From JBBDWZ01 sp050732575 (GTDB lineage: Bacteria; Gemmatimonadota; Gemmatimonadetes; Longimicrobiales; RSA9), in contig JBOHRF010000241.1 in the NCBI GenBank assembly GCA_050732575.1, forward strand, positions 1-7,832: 7,832 bases of DNA, written 5' to 3'. The number at the start of each line of letters is the position of its first letter. Position 1 is the first letter of the stretch. A program made the translations under genes and the position numbers. Shown here piece by piece: positions 1-5,217 of the stretch. The notes below the pieces were generated by a model. That model saw only the letters and a program-made list of their open reading frames with translations, did not search any database and was not told the origin of the DNA.

Positions 1-307
1 TTAGCGCACGTGCGAACTTGCCATCTGGCGTGAATACTTCGAGCGCGCGATCCACAAAGTCATAGGCCGCGATCGAATCACCGCGATACGAGCCACTCCA
101 ATTCAGGAGTTGCCGGAACTCACCGGGGCCAGAGCCTTCGCGGCCTAGCTTCTCAAGAAACTTCCCGCGCCCGTCATATAGCAGCAGCGCATGCCAGCCG
201 TTCTGATCGCCATCTGCAACAACGTACCGCCCATCTGGCAGACGAAACACGCTCACCGGATCGAGTGGCGCTTCCTCCACGTTTTCATCGCTGCCCTGGA
301 TCTGCAT
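1..307 (-). CDS. 6-bladed beta-propeller (NHL-like) protein, partial, probably lacking its true 5' end
   Basis: The minus-strand frame with codons at 2-4, 5-7 and so on is open from 370 down to the left edge; the 3' part lies outside the window. The visible protein includes VFRLPDGRYVVADG, then LLLYDGRGKFLEKLGREGSG followed by PGEFR, and later EVFTPDGKFARAL. These are successive propeller blades with the GREGSGPGEF signature of exported 6-bladed/NHL-type propellers, which are commonly binding or scaffold proteins; the ligand here is unknown. ATG at 307-305 has AGGA seven bases upstream and is the best start. However, family-like sequence (RLSQDPIMQIQG) continues upstream of that ATG to about position 330, where it meets an inverted repeat, and an in-frame TAG follows at 373-371. 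No signal peptide can be found in any frame between here and the upstream gene, although relatives are normally exported. I therefore suspect 5' truncation, and the gene may be a pseudogene. The protein family is fairly certain, its functional state is not. Confidence 0.72.
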   Translation of the reverse strand, partial: MQIQGSDENVEEAPLDPVSVFRLPDGRYVVADGDQNGWHALLLYDGRGKFLEKLGREGSGPGEFRQLLNWSGSYRGDSIAAYDFVDRALEVFTPDGKFARAL

Positions 308-329
308 GATGGGATCCTGGCTCAAGCGC

Positions 330-528
330 CGCCGGACGTGTTTGTATTCCTTGATTCCTTGCCGATTGGGCTATGCAGAAATGGTGCTTCCCGCACGATC
401 GTAAGACGGCGGCTTTTAAGCCATTGCAGCATCCTCGAGGCGGCCTTCCGGCGCAGAATCATGATGGCCGCCGTGGCTGACACATGGTTGTTCGCGACAA
501 TCGTCAAGGAATGCAAACACGTCCGACG
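330..528. repeat. 199-bp segment bounded by 25-bp terminal inverted repeats (MITE-like)
   Basis: The left arm is 330-354 and the right arm is 504-528. Read inward, the arms match at 23 of 25 positions; the core CGGACGTGTTTG-Y-ATTCCTTGA differs at one base (T on the left, C on the right). The 149 bases between the arms hold no convincing gene, only a 64-codon minus-strand ORF (516-322) without recognisable features. The right arm begins at the base after the TAG stop of the D-aminoacylase gene (531-529). The left arm touches the point where propeller homology stops. Length, terminal inverted repeats and lack of a transposase fit a miniature inverted-repeat element, but I see no clear target-site duplication. 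A large regulatory hairpin in the intergenic mRNA is the alternative. Confidence 0.6.
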
Positions 529-2214
529 CTACTGCCACCCCCTCCACCCCGGCCCGCGCACCACGCGTCCCGGCGTGGCGCCCGTGTGCTCGCCATCTTT
601 CAGCACCTGCACGCCGTTCACGAACACGTGCTGCACGCCTGTGCTGTACTGGTGCGGCTTGTCGAAGGTGGCGTGGTCGCGGATGCTGGCGGGATCGAAC
701 ACAACAACATCCGCAAAGTTGCCCACTTGTAGCATACCACGCTTTTTCAACTTCAGGTTTTGCGCGGGCAGCGATGTCAGTCGGCGCACGGCCTCTTCCA
801 GCGGAAACACCTTTTCATCGCGTGCGTATTTGCCCAGCACCCGAGCAAACGTGCCATAGGCGCGGGGGTGTGGATTCGACTTGAGGAACACGCCCTCGGG
901 CGCCAGCGACTCGGCATCGGAATCGAAGGATACCCAGGGCAGCGCCATCTGCTTCTTGATGTTGTCCTCGGACATCAGGAAGTACACGGTGCCCACGCGG
1001 CTGTCATCCGCGACCACCATGTCCATGGCCGTCTCTTCCGGCGACTTGCCGCGCATGGTTGCAACTTCGGCCAGCGTTTTGCCCGTCAGGTATTTGAGGG
1101 AGTCCTGCTTGAACGCAACCAGCAGCACTTTGTCCGGTGATCCCGCGGCCAGGTACAAACTCTCCCACGCATTGGTAGGCGTCGACATCTCCTGTTTGAC
1201 GCGCGCGCGCGTGGCTGGGTCCTGCAGGCGCTTGATCCATTCGCGCAGGCCACCTTCCTGCACCCAGGGCGGCATGGCCGCATCGAGGCCCGTGGCTCCC
1301 GCCGGATAGGGGTACATATTGGCCGTGATCTCGAGGCCCTCGTTGCGCGCGGCTTCCACCCTGGCTATCACCGCATTCATCTTGGGCCAGTTCTGCTGGC
1401 CGGCGGCTTTCAGGTGATAGATCTCGGCGGCAATGTTCGCTTCGCGCGCAATGCGAATCAGCTCATCCACGGCTTCCAACAACTGATTGCCTTCACTGCG
1501 CATGTGTGAGATGTACATGCCGCTGTATTTCGACGCTTCCTGGGAAAGAGCGATCAGCTCGTCGGTCCTGGCATAAAATGCGGGCGCATAGATCAACGAT
1601 GAGCCAACGCCCAGCGCCCCATCTTCCATGGCGTTGCGCACGAGTGCGCGCATGCGCTCCAGCTCTTCCGCATTCGGTGCGCGATCCTGATAACCCAGCT
1701 CGTGGATGCGCACCGTAGTCGCGCCCACGAATGAGGCCACATTGGTGGCAATGCCCTTCCGTTCCAGGAACTCGAGATACTCGCCCAGTGTGGTCCATTG
1801 GATGTCGTACTTGATGTCGCCCTGCAGCTCCTTGTTCAGCTTCTTCATGGAGTCGCTCCACGGCCCCATCGATTCGCCCTCACCCATGACCTCGAGCGTC
1901 ACACCCTGACGGATGTCACTCTGTGATTTGGGATCCTCGATCAATGACTCCGTGGCCCACGATAACATGTTGATGAAGCCGGGTGAGACGGCTCGCCCCG
2001 TAGCATCGATTTCGGTGACTGCGCGCGCGCCCGCCAGATCGCCAACCGCGGCAATGGTATCACCGGCAATGGCCACATCGACCTGGGTGCCCGCGCCACC
2101 CGAACCATCGTACACAGTGCCATTGCGGATGATGATGTCGTATTGCGACTCTCCGCCACACGCGTTCAGAGCCAGCAACGTCAGGAAGATGGTCCGAGCA
2201 CTGCGCAGATTCAT
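529..2214 (-). CDS. N-acyl-D-amino-acid deacylase (D-aminoacylase) family amidohydrolase, lipoprotein
   Basis: This is a 561-residue member of the amidohydrolase superfamily, D-aminoacylase branch, whose members hydrolyse N-acyl-D-amino acids or related amides. ATG at 2214-2212 was chosen because it starts a lipoprotein signal with Cys19 (LNAC, slightly off consensus); the frame is open further upstream but would overlap the preceding gene. Residues 25-75 form the small beta domain (DIIIRNGTVYDGSG). The TIM barrel follows, with SHMRSEG (His237), EIYHLKAAG (His267, Lys269) and FDSDAESLAP (Asp431/433). The C-terminal block PHPRAYGTFARVLGKY (449 on) and the ending TGATPGRVVRGPG are diagnostic of the family. 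The usual first metal motif DxHxH after PGF is replaced by NMLSW (82-86), and the GNCG cysteine ligand region reads MGEGESMG (110-117). A one-metal or altered mechanism, or loss of activity, is possible. It lies 89 bp downstream of the cytochrome/copper gene on the same strand, so co-transcription is plausible. Confidence 0.88.
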   Translation of the reverse strand: MNLRSARTIFLTLLALNACGGESQYDIIIRNGTVYDGSGGAGTQVDVAIAGDTIAAVGDLAGARAVTEIDATGRAVSPGFINMLSWATESLIEDPKSQSDIRQGVTLEVMGEGESMGPWSDSMKKLNKELQGDIKYDIQWTTLGEYLEFLERKGIATNVASFVGATTVRIHELGYQDRAPNAEELERMRALVRNAMEDGALGVGSSLIYAPAFYARTDELIALSQEASKYSGMYISHMRSEGNQLLEAVDELIRIAREANIAAEIYHLKAAGQQNWPKMNAVIARVEAARNEGLEITANMYPYPAGATGLDAAMPPWVQEGGLREWIKRLQDPATRARVKQEMSTPTNAWESLYLAAGSPDKVLLVAFKQDSLKYLTGKTLAEVATMRGKSPEETAMDMVVADDSRVGTVYFLMSEDNIKKQMALPWVSFDSDAESLAPEGVFLKSNPHPRAYGTFARVLGKYARDEKVFPLEEAVRRLTSLPAQNLKLKKRGMLQVGNFADVVVFDPASIRDHATFDKPHQYSTGVQHVFVNGVQVLKDGEHTGATPGRVVRGPGWRGWQ

Positions 2215-2303
2215 GGTTGTGGCCGAGTTGGAGTTATTGCGGCTGGCTGGGCTTAGCTTAGTCGAGATTCTCGCCCTGGCAAGAGTGACGCATCGCGCGC
2301 CCC

Positions 2304-3668
2304 TCAGTATGCGTACCCCCGCAGCACCAGCATTTCGTCCGTGGAAAGCAGACCGTGGCCAATGACGCGCGTGGTCGTGTTGTTGTAGGTGACCACGGCC
2401 GTGAGGCCCTGGCCTGCCTGGAGCGCGAGTGGCTGTGACAGCCACAGGATGTTCGGATGTTTCCAGTCGGTCGATGTGTAGACCAGCTCACCGTCGCGCG
2501 CACCGCCGGCTATGCGGATCTCGAAGCGCTCGCCCAGCTCGTGGTTGTGAGACGTCAACATCAGGATGGTGAGCGGCTGGTCGAACAGGAACGTGCGCGT
2601 CACAGTCGTACGCTGTTGGGGCGGCAGCGTGAATGTTTCGTCGAAGCGGAGGAATGGTTGAGCCACGTTTTGGACTTGACTCAACGGCACCGTGTGCAGG
2701 TTCACGTACACCTCGCCCGCAATCGGCCGCACTCCCGTATTGATGAAGTGCGCGTTGTGATCGAGCAGAGCATCAGCAGGCAGTCTCAGCGCTACTCCGG
2801 CAGGTAGCCGCTTGTCATCGTAAGGCGTATTGGCACCGGCAAAGAACTGATGCCAGCCCATGACCAGCATGTTCTGGTACTGCATAGCGCCGTCGGGCGC
2901 GCGGATGTCGCGCATCACGTTGCGCTGCGGAATGATGTGTGAGGGCGTGTTGTCCTTGAAGGTCATGAGCAGAAAGTGGTGGCCGTTCAGCCGCATGCGC
3001 GTTTCGATGCGATTGATGTACACCTCTTGTGTATTGCCAACCTGACGATATGAGAACAGCTCGCGCTCGAAGTTGGGCGCCACGCCAAACGAGTCCAGGT
3101 GCAGCTGGAACCCGGATGCGGGCAAAGGCAGAGGCTTGAACTCTTCCACATATTGCGGGCGCGTGTCACGCAAAAGGGTGGAATCCACGACCAAGCCCGT
3201 GCGCGGTGCGCCCACGGCAATCCAGCGCCGCACGAACTCCAATTGGCCAACCGTGAGAGGTTCACCGCCCAGCGGCATGGGACTGCCGTAGTTGCGCGCC
3301 GCGTGATGTTCCGGGCTCCAGTTGAGCTTATGAAAGAGCAGGCTCGCGTTAGCACGGCCCGGCAGCACACGCACCAATCCGTCTGATTGCGCCACCGCAT
3401 TGGTAGGCCTGACCCCAATCAGATTCTGGAAGGATGCGGCGGCCTCCAGGCTCAGTCCGGATTGCCGGCCTGCGGCCGTGTTCGCGCTGTGACAGGCAAT
3501 GCACTGAGCATCGAAGATGCGGCGTTGAAGCTGGCCGTACGTCGAGCTCAAAGCGGTGTCTGCAGGCGCGTTCAGCAAGTCCTGCGCTCCCTGGTCTAAA
3601 CAGGATACCAGGGAAAACACGAAAACCAGGCCGGCAAGAAGCCCGAGTCGGCGCACCACTACGTCCAC
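2304..3668 (-). CDS. Lipoprotein fusing a cytochrome c domain to a PHM/DBH-like type II copper monooxygenase domain
   Basis: The product has 454 residues from a GTG at 3668-3666; GTGs at 3659 and 3656 are alternative starts, and none has a strong Shine-Dalgarno sequence. Residues 1-23 are a lipoprotein signal ending in LVSC (Cys23). A cytochrome c-like domain follows at about 45-155, with the haem motif CIACH (56-60) and a likely distal Met131 in GSPMPLGG. Residues about 190-454 resemble the two beta domains of peptidylglycine/dopamine beta-type copper monooxygenases. The CuH-like site would be His230-His231 (NGHHF) with His304 or His307 (DHNAHF). The CuM-like site would be His374-x-His376 (TSHNHELGERF) with Met446 (STDEML). 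All six copper ligands therefore have candidates. Known relatives hydroxylate C-H bonds using a reductant such as ascorbate. Here the attached haem could deliver electrons, which is inference; the substrate is unknown. It sits between the esterase-like and D-aminoacylase genes. Confidence 0.8.
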   Translation of the reverse strand: MDVVVRRLGLLAGLVFVFSLVSCLDQGAQDLLNAPADTALSSTYGQLQRRIFDAQCIACHSANTAAGRQSGLSLEAAASFQNLIGVRPTNAVAQSDGLVRVLPGRANASLLFHKLNWSPEHHAARNYGSPMPLGGEPLTVGQLEFVRRWIAVGAPRTGLVVDSTLLRDTRPQYVEEFKPLPLPASGFQLHLDSFGVAPNFERELFSYRQVGNTQEVYINRIETRMRLNGHHFLLMTFKDNTPSHIIPQRNVMRDIRAPDGAMQYQNMLVMGWHQFFAGANTPYDDKRLPAGVALRLPADALLDHNAHFINTGVRPIAGEVYVNLHTVPLSQVQNVAQPFLRFDETFTLPPQQRTTVTRTFLFDQPLTILMLTSHNHELGERFEIRIAGGARDGELVYTSTDWKHPNILWLSQPLALQAGQGLTAVVTYNNTTTRVIGHGLLSTDEMLVLRGYAY

Positions 3669-3752
3669 CAGAGGTTGTTGGCTGATACGCAGGCAAGTTT
3701 AACGAAACCGCAATGGTTGAACAACGGGCGTAACACGCGGACACAAATCCCA

Positions 3753-3770
3753 ATTGAACCAATTTGTCAA
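3753..3770 (-). promoter_or_regulatory. TTGACA -35-like box with adjacent AATTG-AAC-CAATT inverted repeat
   Basis: Read on the minus strand, a perfect TTGACA (3770-3765) lies at the downstream border of the 9-bp tandem array, about 100 bases before the start of the cytochrome/copper gene. It is followed at once by the inverted repeat AATTG-GTT-CAATT (3764-3752), which could be an operator. No good -10 box stands 16-18 bases downstream; the best hexamer there is TTTGTG. This may be a promoter of a different type, or chance. Confidence 0.22.
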
Positions 3771-3857
3771 CCCGACACGCCCGACACGCCCGATACGCCC
3801 GACACGCCCGACACGCCCGACACGCCCGATACGCCCGTCTCGCCCCTACCGCCCGAT
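3771..3857. repeat. 9-bp tandem repeat array overlapping the 3' end of the esterase-like gene; potential G-quadruplex array on the minus strand
   Basis: Seven head-to-tail copies of CCCGA(C/T)ACG run from 3771 to 3833 with no change except C/T at the fifth base. Degenerate copies continue at 3834-3842 and 3843-3851 into the coding end of the minus-strand gene. In minus-strand phase the array starts ATCGGGCGG (last codons Ile-Gly-Arg lie across it), then TAGGGGCGA, then GACGGGCGT, then copies of (A/G)TCGGGCGT. The stop codon is thus inside the second unit. The minus strand, which is the mRNA sense of both flanking genes, has ten GGG tracts at 9-base intervals separated mostly by 6-base loops, which meets the usual sequence rule for intramolecular G-quadruplexes. 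Confidence 0.9.
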
Positions 3858-5081
3858 GGTCGCAAAATCGGCCGCAGCCGTGTTGCTGATGAGCAGTGCC
3901 AGATCGAACCCAAGGACGATGCGTTCCTGCTCGGCATTCAGCCGGATGCGACCCGCCTGAACGAACGGTCGCAGGGGCCGCAGGTCGAGCAGGGTCCAAC
4001 CGTTGGGCAGCGCCGCGCGTGCGAATGGCTCGTAGTCGGGATATTGCTTGAGTACGCCGTAGTTACCCGAATCGTTGTTCAAATAGAGTGCGATGGACAG
4101 CGCTTTTTGATCGTTGGCGCGGGCCAGGTTGGCGGCGAAATCACCGAGCGTAAACTGTCGGCCCCAGTTGAGTCCGCGGATGATGTGCCAGTGTCCAAGT
4201 TTGAGCAATACGCGCGGCGAGTTTACGCCGGCTCGTTGCGCTTCGCGGTAGAACTCGAGGAAGCGGGTTTTCATCAGCTCTTCGCGCTCGCGGTTGGATT
4301 CGTAACCGCTCATGCGCTCGCGCGCAAAGATGTTGTTCTGATAGATGCGGTGAGATGTCTGGAGCGCATCGATCAGATAAGCCGCTTCGGACCCGGTCGC
4401 CGCACGGAAAACTTCTTTCAGTGAATCGAAGTCAGCCGTTTTGGCCATACGGGAGATGTAGCGCGTATCACCTGTGCGGTGGCGCTCTGCATCGTATTCC
4501 CGAGCGCGCACGGTGACGCGTTCAGCCAGGGTCCGGCTCTGAGGTGATTGCGCCAGTGCCACCAGTCGCTCCAGCATGTGCAGTCCGCCGTACTCCTGAT
4601 CGACGCCCCATACGCGCGTGCCCGCGGCGCGTGACAGGCGCCCGATCTCTGCGATCATGTCCAGTTCCTGATCGCTGGTGAATTGCAGGCCGTTCGGATA
4701 GCGCCTTGCATATGCGCGCACGGAATCCGCGTTGCCCACCCGGGGCGCCCGTCCCAACGGTGTAACCATCGTGCTCCCCGACTCAATGGCCAGGTAACCA
4801 AAACCGTGGTTTTCGGAGAGCATGCGGAACAGCGCGCTCGTGAACAGCGGTACATCGCGATTGTTGTGCGATTCACCCAGTGAGACGAACTGTGTGCCGC
4901 GCACGGCCTGATCCAGGAAGGCTGCGGCCGGCCCCATCAGTCTGCCGTTCCGGATTTGCAGCTCGTAGCGGTGCGCCTTGAGCACGCTGTCCCATCGGGC
5001 TGAAGTATCCTCCGTAGCCTGACCGGCCAAACGCGCCGTTGCTCCGACTAGTGCAACCAATGTGATTGCAACTCTTCGCAT
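3846..5081 (-). CDS. Secreted erythromycin esterase / ChaN (Tiki)-like protein
   Basis: The product has 411 residues from ATG 5081-5079, preceded by GGTGA five bases upstream; a longer in-frame start at 5114 would bury the signal peptide. Residues 1-20 (MRRVAITLVALVGATARLAG) are a signal peptide. The body shows FVSLGESHNNRD (Glu70, His72), YLAIESG (Glu100), WGVDQEYGG (Asp161, Glu163), NREREELM (263-270) and LLKLGHWHIIRG (His297, His299). The order GE.H, then E, then R..RE..M, then an H..H strand resembles erythromycin esterase (EreA/EreB) and the wider ChaN/TIKI hydrolase fold, where Glu and His residues form the active site. Sequence identity to classical Ere proteins looks low, so macrolide resistance should not be assumed; an esterase, lactonase or peptidase of unknown substrate is as likely. 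It is the first gene of the minus-strand run and faces the amidohydrolase pair across a shared intergenic region. Its stop codon lies in the tandem repeat array. Confidence 0.62.
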   Translation of the reverse strand: MRRVAITLVALVGATARLAGQATEDTSARWDSVLKAHRYELQIRNGRLMGPAAAFLDQAVRGTQFVSLGESHNNRDVPLFTSALFRMLSENHGFGYLAIESGSTMVTPLGRAPRVGNADSVRAYARRYPNGLQFTSDQELDMIAEIGRLSRAAGTRVWGVDQEYGGLHMLERLVALAQSPQSRTLAERVTVRAREYDAERHRTGDTRYISRMAKTADFDSLKEVFRAATGSEAAYLIDALQTSHRIYQNNIFARERMSGYESNREREELMKTRFLEFYREAQRAGVNSPRVLLKLGHWHIIRGLNWGRQFTLGDFAANLARANDQKALSIALYLNNDSGNYGVLKQYPDYEPFARAALPNGWTLLDLRPLRPFVQAGRIRLNAEQERIVLGFDLALLISNTAAADFATIGR

Positions 5082-5125
5082 TGTATTCACCCGTTGACTG
5101 GTCCCAATTCCCATAAGATAGGATT

Positions 5126-5159
5126 CGGCCCGCGCCGGGTTGCAACGTCTTTCGGGCCG
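5126..5159 (+). other. GC-rich 7-bp inverted repeat in the leader of the plus-strand operon
   Basis: CGGCCCG (5126-5132) and CGGGCCG (5153-5159) are perfect inverted copies with 20 bases between, and the loop contains a smaller CCCG-CGC-CGGG stem that competes with the first arm. A transcript starting near the AT-rich patch would carry it about 60 bases before the start codon. No U-tract follows, so it is not an obvious intrinsic terminator. Confidence 0.25.
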
Positions 5160-5203
5160 CCCTCCGTTCCCGCATCTTCGCGCCGGATCCTCACGTCATA
5201 CGC

Positions 5204-5209
5204 AAGGAG
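5204..5209 (+). promoter_or_regulatory. Ribosome binding site AAGGAG deciding the start at 5218
   Basis: AAGGAG stands eight bases before ATG 5218. It is the clearest Shine-Dalgarno sequence in the window and selects this ATG over a longer open frame that would begin near 5140 with a TTG and bury the lipoprotein signal. Confidence 0.85.
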
Positions 5210-5217
5210 ATGTCCTC

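Larger units (their letters stand above)
5082..5217. promoter_or_regulatory. Divergent intergenic region with possible back-to-back promoters
   Basis: These 136 bp separate the divergent gene starts at 5081 (minus) and 5218 (plus). On the plus strand TTGACT (5094-5099) is followed by the AT-rich ATAAGATAGGAT (5113-5124), which offers TAGGAT as a -10 after a long 19-base spacer, or TAAGAT after a short one of 14. On the minus strand the same AT-rich patch reads TATCTT (5120-5115), 19 bases after TTGCAA (5145-5140). Both putative -10 elements therefore overlap, so the two operons may compete for or share control. Spacers are not ideal and the exact boxes are uncertain. Confidence 0.35.

Noticed and set aside
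322..516. 64-codon minus-strand frame inside the inverted-repeat segment as a small gene
   Set aside because: No ribosome binding site of note, no recognisable domain or signal peptide, and its ends coincide with the repeat arms; best left as part of the element.
191..859. 222-codon plus-strand open frame
   Set aside because: It lies antisense to the propeller fragment, the inverted-repeat segment and the conserved C-terminus of the D-aminoacylase gene; its protein has no family features and the opposite strand has clear ones.
1200..1211. Alternating GC run as a Z-DNA or regulatory element
   Set aside because: It lies inside well-conserved coding sequence and reflects Ala/Arg codons in a GC-rich genome.
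2263..2273. Short palindrome CGAGA-T-TCTCG upstream of the D-aminoacylase gene as an operator or terminator
   Set aside because: Five-base arms and no following T-tract; such palindromes are expected by chance at this length.
2215..2445. N-terminal extension of the D-aminoacylase to an upstream ATG at 2445
   Set aside because: The extension overlaps the coding end of the cytochrome/copper gene, is arginine- and histidine-rich shadow sequence, and would bury the lipoprotein signal starting at 2214.
3771..3851. CRISPR array
   Set aside because: Units are 9 bp, directly adjacent and without spacers; this is a simple tandem repeat.
3675..4424. 249-codon plus-strand frame containing a Pro-Asp-Thr repeat
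   Set aside because: The repeat peptide is produced by the 9-bp tandem array, and the rest is antisense to the esterase-like gene, whose motifs are convincing on the minus strand.
5140..5217. Upstream start for the first plus-strand amidohydrolase
   Set aside because: It would begin with TTG without a Shine-Dalgarno sequence and put 26 residues before a textbook lipoprotein signal, while ATG 5218 has AAGGAG at the right distance.
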